Assembly: GCA_963823105.1 (NCBI GenBank)
Contig: CAWGKC010000020.1
Span: 1-64,000, forward strand
DNA: 64,000 nucleotides
Direction of reading: 5' to 3'
From: JAJYKC01 sp963823105
Lineage (GTDB): Bacteria; Acidobacteriota; Terriglobia; Bryobacterales; Bryobacteraceae
A program made the translations under genes and the position numbers. This document shows, one piece after another, positions 8,137 to 17,172 of the stretch. The stretch's first letter is position 1. Each line of letters opens with the position of its first letter. Below the pieces are notes generated by a model. That model searched no databases. It was not told the DNA's origin and saw only the letters and a list, made by a program, of their open reading frames with translations.

Positions 8137-9843
8137 ATGGATCAAATTAAACGGCTGCTCGACAGTCTCACGCTCAAACAGAAAGTATGGACGGGGGTGG
8201 TGGCGCTCGCCTCCATTCTGATGGTATATAGCCTCGTCCACTGGCAGGAGGAGCGCGATTATAAGCCGCTCTATACCGATCTCGCCGCCGACGACGCCGG
8301 AGCGGTTCTGGCCAAGGTCCGCGAGGCGGGAGTACCATTCCGGTTGGCGGAGGGAGGAACGACGGTCCTGGTGCCGTCGGCGCGGGTAGCCGAGATGCGG
8401 CTTCAGTTGGCGGCGGCGGGGATTCCCAAAAGCGGCCGCATCGGTTTCGAGATCTTCGACAAAACGAATTTCGGCGCGAGCGACTTCACCGAACAGGTGA
8501 ACTTTCACCGTGCGCTCGAGGGCGAACTCGAACGGTCGGTGATGGCCATTAACGGCGTGGAGCTGGCTCGGGTTCACATCACCTTCGCCAAGGACTCCAT
8601 CTTTACGGAACAACGTCAAGCGGCGAAGGCGAGCGTTCTGGTGAAGCTGCGGCCCGGCGTCACCTTGCAACCACAAAACGTCTTGGCGATCACCCATTTG
8701 ATGGGCAGCGCGGTGGAGGGGTTGTCGCCGGACGCGGTGAGCGTCGTCGATATGCGGGGGAATTTGCTGAGCCGTCCACGGGCCGCGGCTTCGCCCGAGG
8801 ATGGCACCCCTTCTCCGGAAGCGTTGGAATACCGGCAGGCGGTGGAGCGCGATCTGACCGGCAAGATCGCTTCCACTCTCGACCCGCTGCTTGGCAATGG
8901 ACATTTCCGCAGCGGCGTTTCGGCGGAATGCGATTTTTCGAGCGGCGATCAAAGCGAAGAGACCTTCGACCCCACAAAATCGGTGATGACGTCCTCTCAG
9001 AAGACCGAGGACGTGAGCGGCGGAACGACCTCCACCGGAATTCCCGGCACGGCGTCGAACCTGCCGAGGCCGACGTCCCGGCCGGGAACGGGCCGGCAGC
9101 CGACCGCCCGGCGGACCGAAAATATCTCTTACCAAACCAGCCGCACCGTGCGCCGCGTTCACCTTCCGCAAGGGACGCTGAAACGCCTCTCGGTGTCCGT
9201 GCTGGTCGACTACGGGGTGCGTTGGCAGGGCGCCGGCGCGGCGGCGAAGCGGTTGGTCGAGCCGCCGACGCCCGACAGACTCAAAGCGATACACGAACTG
9301 GTGGCGGCGGCGATCGGCCTGAACGTCCAACGCGGCGACCAATTGGTGGTGGATGCGCTGCCGTTTGAATCGACCTTGAACCCCGAAATTCCGGAAGCGG
9401 CGCCCAACGCGAAAAAACCGTCGGGCCTTCCTCCATGGCTGGATAACCTTGTCCAAAACCACTCCAGCCTGTTACTGGACGTGGGCGGCGCGGTATTCGT
9501 TCTGATCCTCGGCCTCATTGCCATCCTGTTCATGCGCAAGCGCGCTCCCGCCCCGGCCACGATGAATGGACAACTGGCGAGCCCGGCGAGGGCGGCGGCC
9601 TCGTACAAGGAAATCGCCGGAGACCCGCTGGAAGACGCGGGCCGCCAGATGGAAGGCAAGCTCCATGAGCAGCAGGCGCTGCGCGAGCGTCAGGCGCAGG
9701 AAGTTTTGAACTCGTTGAAACTTCCCTCCGTATCGACGAAGAAAACCGAGGTGCTAACAAAGCATTTGGCCGAGGAGGCGAAAAAAGACTCCACCGGGCT
9801 CGCCCATGTCGTGAAGACGTGGCTCAACGAGGAAGAAGCGTAA
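8137..9843 (+). CDS. fliF: flagellar MS-ring protein FliF
   Basis: A 568-residue membrane protein that forms the MS ring in the inner membrane, the platform for the export gate and C ring. The first transmembrane segment is at about residues 20-38 (VVALASILMVYSLVHW) and the second near residues 445-465 (GGAVFVLILGLIAILF). Between them lie the ring-building motifs typical of YscJ/FliF proteins (around YKPLYTDLAADDAG, GFEIFDKTNFGASDF and QVNFHRALEGELERS). The cytoplasmic tail (last ~100 residues) would bind FliG, encoded 22 bases downstream. A Pro/Thr-rich stretch near residue 300 is the usual variable periplasmic loop. Confidence 0.95.
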   Translation: MDQIKRLLDSLTLKQKVWTGVVALASILMVYSLVHWQEERDYKPLYTDLAADDAGAVLAKVREAGVPFRLAEGGTTVLVPSARVAEMRLQLAAAGIPKSGRIGFEIFDKTNFGASDFTEQVNFHRALEGELERSVMAINGVELARVHITFAKDSIFTEQRQAAKASVLVKLRPGVTLQPQNVLAITHLMGSAVEGLSPDAVSVVDMRGNLLSRPRAAASPEDGTPSPEALEYRQAVERDLTGKIASTLDPLLGNGHFRSGVSAECDFSSGDQSEETFDPTKSVMTSSQKTEDVSGGTTSTGIPGTASNLPRPTSRPGTGRQPTARRTENISYQTSRTVRRVHLPQGTLKRLSVSVLVDYGVRWQGAGAAAKRLVEPPTPDRLKAIHELVAAAIGLNVQRGDQLVVDALPFESTLNPEIPEAAPNAKKPSGLPPWLDNLVQNHSSLLLDVGGAVFVLILGLIAILFMRKRAPAPATMNGQLASPARAAASYKEIAGDPLEDAGRQMEGKLHEQQALRERQAQEVLNSLKLPSVSTKKTEVLTKHLAEEAKKDSTGLAHVVKTWLNEEEA

Positions 9844-9865
9844 TCGCCGGGCCGCAAGCAAACGC

Positions 9866-10909
9866 ATGCCACAGATGACCGACAGCTCCGAAAAATCCGC
9901 GCCGGCGAAGATTCGCGGCACGCGCAAGGCTGCCATTCTCATGGTGCTGCTCGGCGACCAGATCAGCGGCGAACTTCTCAAACAAATGACCGAGGAAGAG
10001 GTGGACGCCGTCGGCCGGGAAATCGCCAAGCTCGGTTCGATTTCGAGCGGCGACGCCGAATCGGTGCTGGAGGAAACCTACGAGATGTCCGTGGCGCAGT
10101 CCTACATGGTGAAGGGGGGAATCGACTACGCGCGGAAAATGCTGCAAAACGCCTTTGGCTCCGATCAGGCCAAGCGCATGGTGGACCGACTCGTTAAAAT
10201 CATCGGCAACGAGCAAATCAGCTTCGACGCCCTGCAAAAAGCCGATCCGCAGCAACTGGCCAAATTCATCCACAGCGAGCATCCGCAGACGATCGCGCTG
10301 GTCCTGTCCCACCTCAACCCGTCGCAGGCGGCGAATCTGCTGTTCTCGCTGCCGGGCAACATGCGCGCCGACGTCGCTCTACGAATGGCCAACCTGGACC
10401 AGATCTCCCCGGAAATCATCTCGAAAATCGCCGCCATTATCGGGCTGAAATTGAAATCGTTGGGCGAATTCAGCCGCGAGGCGTACGGCGGCGTCCGCGC
10501 CGTGGCGGAGTTGTTCAACCGGCTGGATTCGACCACCAGCAAGGAGATTCTGGAATCGATCGACGACACCGACGCCGGACTCGGCGCTACGATCCGCCAT
10601 CTGATGTTCGTTTTCGACGACCTCCTTTTGCTGTCTTCGGAGGCGATGAAAGAAGTGCTGAGCAAGGCCGACCGCAAGATTCTCACCGTCGCCCTCAAAG
10701 GCACGAGCGATCAACTCAAGTCTCATTTCCTGGCGGCGATGTCTCAGCGGGGCGCCGAGATGCTGCGCGAGGACATGGACGCGATGGGCCCGGTGAAGAT
10801 CAGCGACGTGGAAGTGGCGCAACAGCAGATCATCGCACTCGTCCGCCAACTGGAAAGCGAAGGCGTGATCAGTCTGAAGGGCGCGGTGGGCGAGCAATAT
10901 GTCATCTAG
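9866..10909 (+). CDS. fliG: flagellar motor switch protein FliG
   Basis: A 347-residue C-ring protein that transmits torque from the stator and takes part in switching. N-terminal domain: KAAILMVLLGDQISGELLKQ. Middle domain: the conserved EHPQTIALVLSHL motif. C-terminal domain: FVFDDLLLLS, followed by the charged torque helix with KADRKILTVALKG and DQLKSHFLAAMSQRGAEMLR. All charged positions expected of the torque helix appear to be present. The first ~15 residues are a short polar extension before KIRGTRKAAIL. The 3' end overlaps fliH by 11 bases. Confidence 0.95.
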   Translation: MPQMTDSSEKSAPAKIRGTRKAAILMVLLGDQISGELLKQMTEEEVDAVGREIAKLGSISSGDAESVLEETYEMSVAQSYMVKGGIDYARKMLQNAFGSDQAKRMVDRLVKIIGNEQISFDALQKADPQQLAKFIHSEHPQTIALVLSHLNPSQAANLLFSLPGNMRADVALRMANLDQISPEIISKIAAIIGLKLKSLGEFSREAYGGVRAVAELFNRLDSTTSKEILESIDDTDAGLGATIRHLMFVFDDLLLLSSEAMKEVLSKADRKILTVALKGTSDQLKSHFLAAMSQRGAEMLREDMDAMGPVKISDVEVAQQQIIALVRQLESEGVISLKGAVGEQYVI

Positions 10910-11561
10910 GGTTCTCAAGCCGGACGCGACGGCCGCGCCGATGGCGTGGCGGCGGCTGCGCGGAACGGGAGCGGGCGGCGAGGATGGCACGGGAGCCGCG
11001 GAACGTTTGCCGAACCAATCGAGCGCTCCGGCGCCGGACGCGAGGCAGGAACGGGAAATCGCCCAACGCATCGCGGAAGCCAACCGGCGCGGCTTCGCCG
11101 AGGGAGAAGCGCAAGCGCGACAGGCCGCCGCGGCGCAGTTCCAGGTGGCGATCGACGGTCTCGTCCGCTCGGCGGCGGAAGTCGCCGCCCTTCGCCCGCG
11201 CATCCATCGGGAAGCGGAAGCGGACCTGGTGCGGCTGGCGGTAGCCATTGCGCGGCGCGTGTTACGCCGGGAATTGACGGTCGACCCGGAGGCGCTTCTC
11301 GGCCTGGTGAAGGCGGCTCTCGAAAAGCTCGATCTTCGCGAACTGAACCGCATCCGCACCCACCCCGCCACCGCGCCGCTGCTCGAACGGACGCTCGTCG
11401 GCGCCGCGCTGCCCGCTCGCATCGAGGTGCTGGCCGACGCTTCGCTCGAACCGGGCGCCGCGATCTTCGAGACCAGCCGGGGGACGCTCGATTCCTCGGT
11501 CGAAACTCAACTGGTCGAAATCGAGCGCGGCCTCACCGACCTCCTGGAGCGTCCCGCGTGA
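10899..11561 (+). CDS. fliH: flagellar export apparatus stator protein FliH
   Basis: A 220-residue cytoplasmic protein that binds the FliI ATPase and brings it to the export gate. The N-terminal ~50 residues are disordered and Pro/Gly-rich. The central part is a long Ala/Glu/Arg helix (AQRIAEANRRGFAEGEAQAR) with the spaced-glycine pattern typical of FliH. The C-terminal domain carries ARRVLRRELTVDPEALLGLV and ends near VETQLVEIERGL. Sequence conservation in this family is low, so position between fliG and fliI is an important part of the evidence. The start overlaps fliG and the stop overlaps fliI by 4 bases. Confidence 0.9.
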   Translation: MSSRVLKPDATAAPMAWRRLRGTGAGGEDGTGAAERLPNQSSAPAPDARQEREIAQRIAEANRRGFAEGEAQARQAAAAQFQVAIDGLVRSAAEVAALRPRIHREAEADLVRLAVAIARRVLRRELTVDPEALLGLVKAALEKLDLRELNRIRTHPATAPLLERTLVGAALPARIEVLADASLEPGAAIFETSRGTLDSSVETQLVEIERGLTDLLERPA

Positions 11562-12868
11562 ACGTCGCCGCTTATCTTAAAAAGCTCGAACGGATCGATG
11601 CCTGCCGCTGGAGCGGGCGCGTCACAGGCCTCACCGGCCTCCTGGTGGAATCCGACGGACCAGCCGCTTCCGCCGGCGATCTTTGCGAGGTGATCTCCTC
11701 GAACGGCGCCGCCGTTCGCGCGCAAGTGGTCGGCTTCCGTAACGGCCGTTTGCTCTCGATGTTGCTCGAAGACACCGGCGGCATCCAACCGGGAAGCGTC
11801 ATCGTCGGTCGCCCGGCCGAATCGGCGGTTCCGGCCGGTCCACAACTTTTAGGCCGCATTCTCGACGGATTCGGGCGCCCCATGGACGGATTGGGTCCGA
11901 TCTCGTCGACGGAGATGCAAAGCCTCAATGCCCCGCCGCCCGGCCCGCTCGAACGGGAACCGATCTCGGAGCCGCTGGTCACCGGCATTCGCGCCATCGA
12001 CAGTCTGCTCACGTGCGGGAAAGGCCAGCGCATCGGCATCTTCGGCGGCAGCGGCGTCGGCAAAAGCACGCTACTCGGGGCGATGTCGCGCCAAAATTCG
12101 GCCGACGTCAGCGTCATCGCTCTGATCGGCGAGCGCAATCGCGAAGTGCGGGACTTTATCGAGCACGAACTGGGACCGGAAGGGCTGAAGCGCTCCGTGG
12201 TCGTCGTCGCCACGTCCGACCAGCCGGCGCCGCTGCGCATCCGGGCCGCCAGCGTCGCCCTCGCCGTTTCCGAGTATTTCCGCGACCGGGGCAAGGACGT
12301 TCTTCTGGTGATGGATTCGGTGACGCGTCTGGCGATGGCCCAGCGCGAAATCGGACTCGCGGCCGGGGAACCGCCCAGCCAGAAAGGCTACACGCCGTCG
12401 GTATTCAGCCTCCTGCCGAAGATCTTCGAACGCGCGGGCCGCTTCCGCCGGGGATCGATCACCGGCTTCTTCACGGTGCTGGTGGAGGGCGACGACTTTA
12501 ACGAACCCATCTGCGACGCCGTTCGCGCCATACTCGACGGCCACATCGTGCTCAGCCGCCAGCTTGGCTCCGCGGGCCACTATCCGGCCATCGACATTCT
12601 TCAGTCGGTGAGCCGCCTGGCCTCGCGCCTGGCGACGCCGGGCCACAAACACGCCGCGGCCAAAATCCGCGAAGCGCTGTCCGCCTACGAGCGCTCCGAG
12701 GATCTCATCAATCTGGGGGCGTACGTCTCCGGCGCCAACCCGCGGCTCGACGCGGCCATCGCCGTGCGCGAGCGGCTGCTCGATTTTCTAAAACAGGACG
12801 CCGCCCTAAACGCCCCGATTGACGAGACGCTGGCCAAAATGGACGATCTGGCGAGAGCCATCCCATGA
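11558..12868 (+). CDS. fliI: flagellum-specific ATPase FliI
   Basis: A 436-residue hexameric ATPase of the flagellar type III export system, related to the F1 beta subunit. The Walker A motif GGSGVGKST lies with its Lys at residue 169, and the Walker B region is VLLVMDSVTRLAMAQRE. GERNREVRDFIE and the substrate-loop region GEPPSQKGYTPSVFSLLP are both FliI hallmarks. The GTG at 11558 overlaps the fliH stop (GTGA) and gives the usual N-terminal domain start; the longer open frame running upstream is only fliH read out of frame. It overlaps fliJ by 4 bases. Confidence 0.95.
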   Translation: MNVAAYLKKLERIDACRWSGRVTGLTGLLVESDGPAASAGDLCEVISSNGAAVRAQVVGFRNGRLLSMLLEDTGGIQPGSVIVGRPAESAVPAGPQLLGRILDGFGRPMDGLGPISSTEMQSLNAPPPGPLEREPISEPLVTGIRAIDSLLTCGKGQRIGIFGGSGVGKSTLLGAMSRQNSADVSVIALIGERNREVRDFIEHELGPEGLKRSVVVVATSDQPAPLRIRAASVALAVSEYFRDRGKDVLLVMDSVTRLAMAQREIGLAAGEPPSQKGYTPSVFSLLPKIFERAGRFRRGSITGFFTVLVEGDDFNEPICDAVRAILDGHIVLSRQLGSAGHYPAIDILQSVSRLASRLATPGHKHAAAKIREALSAYERSEDLINLGAYVSGANPRLDAAIAVRERLLDFLKQDAALNAPIDETLAKMDDLARAIP

Positions 12869-13305
12869 AACGATTCCACTTTCCGCTCCAGACCGCGCTG
12901 CGGTGGCGCAACGAACGGGCGCAAGCCGAGGAGATGAAGCTCGAACGGCTGATCGCCGAGCGCCAAGCCCATGAAAAAGCGCTCACCACGCTGCTCGACC
13001 GCCGGGCGCGGGCGGAACGGTCGGTTTTGGAAGCGCCATACGTGGAAGCGTGCGATCTGTCCGCCCTCGACGCGTTCCGTCTGCAGGCCAGCGCCGAATC
13101 GGTGCGCATTCGCGCGCGCGCCGCCGCTTGCGACGCCCGCATCGTAACCCAGCGTTTGGCGCTCGTCGAAGCCCGCCGTCAGGCCCGACTGCTTGACAAC
13201 CTGCGCGAGAAGCGGCTGCACGAGTGGAGCCATTCCTTCGACGCCGAGTTGGAACAGAACGCGGGCGAACTGTTTCTCGCCGCTCAGGTGCGCGCGCGCG
13301 ATTGA
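12865..13305 (+). CDS. fliJ: flagellar export chaperone-type protein FliJ
   Basis: A 146-residue, almost wholly alpha-helical coiled coil (Arg/Glu/Ala heptads, no Gly or Pro in long stretches). It begins MKRFHFPLQTALRWRNERAQ, the FliJ signature start. FliJ inserts into the FliI hexamer as a rotor-like stalk and helps escort export substrates. Family sequence identity is poor, but length, N-terminus, coiled coil and position directly after fliI agree. It is the last gene of the operon in this window; the neighbour dsbD is convergent with a 14-base gap. No hook-length or FlhA/FlhB genes follow here. Confidence 0.88.
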   Translation: MKRFHFPLQTALRWRNERAQAEEMKLERLIAERQAHEKALTTLLDRRARAERSVLEAPYVEACDLSALDAFRLQASAESVRIRARAAACDARIVTQRLALVEARRQARLLDNLREKRLHEWSHSFDAELEQNAGELFLAAQVRARD

Positions 13306-13319
13306 GTGAGTTATCGGCG

Positions 13320-15272
13320 TCAAGCGGCCGGCTTGGCCAATCCCGCGTCAAGAAACTTCAGGAACTCCTTTGGATCCCGGGTCAGCTCCGGAAACGTCGC
13401 GAGCACCTTCCCATCGGCGTCGAGAATCGCGTAATAAGGAATCGCGATGGTTGCGAATTTCTTGTTTTCCAGATCCTGATTGCGATCGGAGGCGGGATCC
13501 AGGCCGTCGGTGAACAATTGCACCAGCACGAAATTCTTTAGCGCCGCCTGAATTTCCGGCCTCGGCAGCATATTGCGTTCCATCCAGTGGCAGTTGGTGC
13601 AGGCGTGGCCGCTGAAGTTCACAAACAGGGGTTTACCCTGTTTCCGCGCCTCGGCGAGGGCGGCCTGGTAGTCGTCCTTTAACCAGACCACCGGCGGCTC
13701 GCCGCCCGATCCCAGACCGCCGGCGCGCGCCGAAGGAGCCGGCACATAGGCGTCTAATTCGCCCAGGGGCGCGCCGAACATGCCCGGCACGAGGCTGATT
13801 GCGAAAATCAGGATCACGGCCGCGGTGAGCGCGCGCCCCACCCCCAGTTTTTCGTCGGCGCGAATCCCTTCCATGCGCAGCAGCCCGAGCAAGTACAGGC
13901 CAGCCAGCGTTAACAGAACGATCCAGGCGGCGAGGAATCGCTCCCGGGTCAGCCAGCCCAGTTGCAGCGCCTCGTTCGTTTTGTTCAGATAATTCACGGC
14001 CGCCGCCAGCACCAGGAACCCCAGCACCACCTTCACCCGCACCATCCACCCGCCGCTCCTCGGCAGCTTCTGCAGATACGAAGGGAAAATCGCCAGCAGG
14101 AAAAACGGCGCTGCCAATCCGGTGGCGAAGGCGAACATGCCGAATACCGGCTGCAGGCCTTGCGACTGCACGGAGGCGACGAAAAGCGGCCCGACGATCG
14201 GACCGATGCAGGCGAAGGAGGTGAGGGTGAAGGTCAGCCCCATCACCAGCGTCGCGCCGTAGCCGCCGCCGTCCGATGCCGCGTTCAGTTTGGTCAAAAG
14301 CCCCGAGGGCAGCGCCAGCTCGAAGGCTCCCAGAAGGCTCAGCCCGAAGACGACGAACACCGCCGTGATAAACCCATTTACCCACGGGTTCGAGCCGAGG
14401 ACGACCACGCCGAACGGCCCGGCAATGGCCTTGGCCAACCATCCCAAGCCGGTGAATAGAACGACGATGCCCAGGCAAAATACCGCCGCATGCAGCAGTC
14501 CGCCCTTGCGAGCGGTCGCCGTTTGTGCGCCCGCGGCCGGCTGGCGATTCAGAAAGAACGACACAGTGATCGGGATCATCGGGAACACGCAGGGAGTGAA
14601 TATGCTTGCCAATCCGAGTCCGAACGCGGTCAAAAGAAAACTTCCTAAATCCTGGGCGTCGGTGCGCGCCGGCGCTGGGATCGGAGGCGGGGAAGATGCG
14701 GGCGCGCCCGGCGCGACCGGCTTCACTTCCGTGTAGCCTGCGGGAATCGCCACCTCTGCGGACGGCGCCGCCGCATCCACCGTCAACGTTCCCACCGCCG
14801 TCTTTTTCTTCGGCGGCAGGCAGATCTTGTCGGTGCAGGTTTGATAGCGCACCTGCGCGGTCAAATCCGCCGGTCCCGGCGCAGCGCCCTTCTTCAAATC
14901 CACTTCGAACAGAAATACCGCGCGGTTCTCGAACGTCTCGGTGTCAAGCTGGAAGTTCGGATCGAACTTTCGCTCCGGCTTCGGTTGAAACAATCGCGAC
15001 GCCTCGATCACCGGGCTTTCAGCCAGCGCGATGCTCGACGGATTCGGCCCTCCCGGCGGCGTGGTGGGGGAATAAAGATGCCAGCCCGGCAAGAGAACCG
15101 CCGTGAGCCGGCCCAGGACTTTGCCACCGGGCGGCGCGGACTTGGCGTCGAACGCCAGCGTCCACTGCACGGGATCGGGCGCCGCCGCGCCGCAAAGCGC
15201 CGCTCCGCCGAGTGCGGCCAGAACCAGCCCGAAAAAACGAGATGCCATCGATATTCGCCCTAAGACGCCCAT
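13320..15272 (-). CDS. dsbD: DsbD-type thiol:disulfide interchange protein
   Basis: About 650 residues with three parts: an N-terminal periplasmic DsbD-alpha-like domain after a signal peptide (CTDKICLPP holds its Cys pair), a membrane core of about eight segments from residue ~200 with TPCVFPMIPITVSF and a second Cys in FACIGPIVGP, and a C-terminal thioredoxin domain with CTNC near residue 558. It would move electrons from cytoplasmic thioredoxin to periplasmic partners. The start at 15272 is preferred for its GAGGGG ribosome site 8 bases upstream; 15248 and 15296 are alternatives. It follows plsX with about 25 bases between them and is probably co-transcribed with yceD-rpmF-plsX, an unusual last gene for that operon. 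Confidence 0.9.
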   Translation of the reverse strand: MGVLGRISMASRFFGLVLAALGGAALCGAAAPDPVQWTLAFDAKSAPPGGKVLGRLTAVLLPGWHLYSPTTPPGGPNPSSIALAESPVIEASRLFQPKPERKFDPNFQLDTETFENRAVFLFEVDLKKGAAPGPADLTAQVRYQTCTDKICLPPKKKTAVGTLTVDAAAPSAEVAIPAGYTEVKPVAPGAPASSPPPIPAPARTDAQDLGSFLLTAFGLGLASIFTPCVFPMIPITVSFFLNRQPAAGAQTATARKGGLLHAAVFCLGIVVLFTGLGWLAKAIAGPFGVVVLGSNPWVNGFITAVFVVFGLSLLGAFELALPSGLLTKLNAASDGGGYGATLVMGLTFTLTSFACIGPIVGPLFVASVQSQGLQPVFGMFAFATGLAAPFFLLAIFPSYLQKLPRSGGWMVRVKVVLGFLVLAAAVNYLNKTNEALQLGWLTRERFLAAWIVLLTLAGLYLLGLLRMEGIRADEKLGVGRALTAAVILIFAISLVPGMFGAPLGELDAYVPAPSARAGGLGSGGEPPVVWLKDDYQAALAEARKQGKPLFVNFSGHACTNCHWMERNMLPRPEIQAALKNFVLVQLFTDGLDPASDRNQDLENKKFATIAIPYYAILDADGKVLATFPELTRDPKEFLKFLDAGLAKPAA

Positions 15273-15297
15273 AGGAGAATCCCCTCGGGCCTTCATT

Positions 15298-16326
15298 TTA
15301 ATCCGCGGACGAGGACGCCAGACGATCGGCGCGGAATCCCACCTCGCGCTCGATGCGCTCGTTAATGCGGCCCTCGGCCAACTCGACCGCCACGCGGATG
15401 CCGTTCTTGATGGCGTTGGCGTTGCTGCGCCCGTGGCAGATGATGCACACGCCGCGCACGCCCAGCAGCGGCACGCCGCCGAATTCGGAATAGTCCACGC
15501 GCTTCTTGAAGTCGCGGTATGCCGCCCGCGACAACACATAGCCTATCTTCCGTGTGATCGTCGCTTCGAGCGATTCCTGGAGCATCTGCTTGATCATGTC
15601 CACCAGGCCCTCGCTCACCTTCAACGCCACGTTGCCGATGAAGCCGTCGCAGACGATTACGTCCGCCTTGCCCGAATAGATATCGCGGCCCTCGACGTTG
15701 CCGATGAAGTTCAGCGGCAAGGCCTTCAACAGCGGCGTCGTCTCGTGCGTCAGTTCGTTGCCCTTGTGCTCTTCCTCGCCGATCGACAACAGGCCCACCG
15801 CCGGCCGTTCGTTGCGAAAGATCACCCGCGAATAAATCTCGCCCATCACGGCGAACTGCGACAACATGCGGGCGGTGGAATCGACGTTGGCGCCGACGTC
15901 CACGACAACCACCGGCTTGCCGGCGAGCGTCGGAAACGCCGACGCGAGCGCCGGCCGGTCGACGCCGGGCAGCATGCCTTGGGTCATCTTCGCGGTTGCC
16001 ATCACGGCGCCGGTGTTGCCCGCTGAAACCACTCCCTGCGCCACGCCGTCCCGCACCAGGCGCGAGGCGACACGGATGGAACTATCGCGTTTGTTGCGAA
16101 CGGCCTTGGCCGCGCTCTCCTCCATCGTGATCCACTCGCTGGCGTGGTGGATGCGAATGGGAAGATCGGCCGCGCCCTCGTGCTGCTCGAGTTCCTTGCG
16201 GATCCGGTCCTCAACGCCCACCAGGATGAGGCTGACCGCCATCGAACGCGCGGCGCGTATCGCTCCCTCCACTTCCGCCTTCGGGGCGTGATCGCCGCCC
16301 ATTGCGTCGACGGCGATGGTCACCAT
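15298..16326 (-). CDS. plsX: phosphate acyltransferase PlsX
   Basis: A 342-residue enzyme that converts acyl-ACP and phosphate to acyl-phosphate, the first step of the PlsX-PlsY route to phosphatidic acid. The N-terminus VTIAVDAMGGDHAPKAEVEG is diagnostic, and the family blocks SAGNTGAVMATAKM, LGRGVDRPALA-like and CDGFIGNVALK are visible. Length is normal. It lies downstream of rpmF in the widespread yceD-rpmF-plsX order; the usual next gene, fabH, is absent and dsbD follows instead. Confidence 0.96.
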   Translation of the reverse strand: MVTIAVDAMGGDHAPKAEVEGAIRAARSMAVSLILVGVEDRIRKELEQHEGAADLPIRIHHASEWITMEESAAKAVRNKRDSSIRVASRLVRDGVAQGVVSAGNTGAVMATAKMTQGMLPGVDRPALASAFPTLAGKPVVVVDVGANVDSTARMLSQFAVMGEIYSRVIFRNERPAVGLLSIGEEEHKGNELTHETTPLLKALPLNFIGNVEGRDIYSGKADVIVCDGFIGNVALKVSEGLVDMIKQMLQESLEATITRKIGYVLSRAAYRDFKKRVDYSEFGGVPLLGVRGVCIICHGRSNANAIKNGIRVAVELAEGRINERIEREVGFRADRLASSSAD

Positions 16327-16348
16327 GGTTTTTGCGGGCGCATGCGTC

Positions 16349-16531
16349 TTATTCGGAGGCGACTTCGATCACTTCCCGGCCTTTGTACTGTCCGCAATGC
16401 GGGCACGCCCGGTGCGGCATCTTCGGCTCGTGGCAATTCGGGCATTCGGCCATCCCGGCCGCGCGCAGCGAATCGTGCGCGCGCCGCGTCGACGTGCGCC
16501 GCTTGGAGTGTCTTCGTTTCGGATTCGGCAT
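16349..16531 (-). CDS. rpmF: 50S ribosomal protein L32
   Basis: A 60-residue ribosomal protein starting MPNPKRRHSKRRTSTRRAHD. It is the zinc-binding form: Cys30, Cys33, Cys43 and Cys46 make a CxxC/CxxC ribbon (CPNC and CPHC). Located between yceD and plsX as in most bacteria, 22 bases before plsX. Confidence 0.97.
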   Translation of the reverse strand: MPNPKRRHSKRRTSTRRAHDSLRAAGMAECPNCHEPKMPHRACPHCGQYKGREVIEVASE

Positions 16532-16566
16532 CTCTGGTTCCTCTTATTTCAAAAAATCGTTTTCGC

Positions 16567-17094
16567 TTAAATTTGTTTTAACGCGGCCCAGCGGTCGTCG
16601 GAGGGCTTGGCATGGCAATCGCACGGTTGCAAGTTGCGATTCTGCCCGCACACCGGGCACATCCCCTTGCAATCCTCCGCGCACAGCCGCCGCATGGGGA
16701 GCGACAGCAAGACGTACTCGCGAAGGACGTCGTTCAACTCGATCCCGTCGCCTTCATAAAACGCCACGTCGCTCTCGGCTTCGTCGACGGCGATCTCTCC
16801 GCCTTCCGGCGCGGCGAAGCGGGCGGGACGGTAGCCCAAATCGAAGTCCCCATCCACGGCCACGGCGGCCGGCTCCAGGCAACGGTCGCAATCGGCTTCC
16901 ATGTCCACCGAAAGGTGGCCATGAACGCGGATCTCTTCGAGCAGATCGCTGGACAATTCCGCTTTCCCCGAAGCCTTCAGCGGCCCTTTCTGGCGCACCC
17001 GTGGACCGAGGTAGTCGATGCCGCCGGAGGGGACCTCCACGGTGAACTCGATGTCCTTTATTTCCAGTTCTTTCAGGCTGATAAACACACACAC
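16567..17094 (-). CDS. YceD/DUF177 family protein
   Basis: A 175-residue protein of the DUF177 family, which is linked to 23S rRNA accumulation in plants and bacteria and is nearly always encoded next to rpmF, as here (35 bases upstream). The core motif is DCDRCLEP, with two Cys typical of the family, and a C-terminal Cys-rich tail (CAEDCKGMCPVCG) could bind a metal. The open frame extends upstream to 17154, but homologous proteins begin at FISLKELEI. The GTG at 17094 has GAGG 5 bases upstream and is preferred over the GTG at 17088. Confidence 0.85.
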   Translation of the reverse strand: MCVFISLKELEIKDIEFTVEVPSGGIDYLGPRVRQKGPLKASGKAELSSDLLEEIRVHGHLSVDMEADCDRCLEPAAVAVDGDFDLGYRPARFAAPEGGEIAVDEAESDVAFYEGDGIELNDVLREYVLLSLPMRRLCAEDCKGMCPVCGQNRNLQPCDCHAKPSDDRWAALKQI

Positions 17095-17172
17095 CCCGGC
17101 CTCGGCGACCAGACGCAAAGTCTTAGTATAGCAGGGCTTGCGCTCCGCACGCACTTCGGTTTTCGCGCCCGC

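Noticed and set aside
7843..9462. 539-codon minus-strand frame across fliE/fliF
   Set aside because: Antisense shadow of fliF: very rich in Arg and His, no domain pattern, and the plus strand holds clear flagellar genes.
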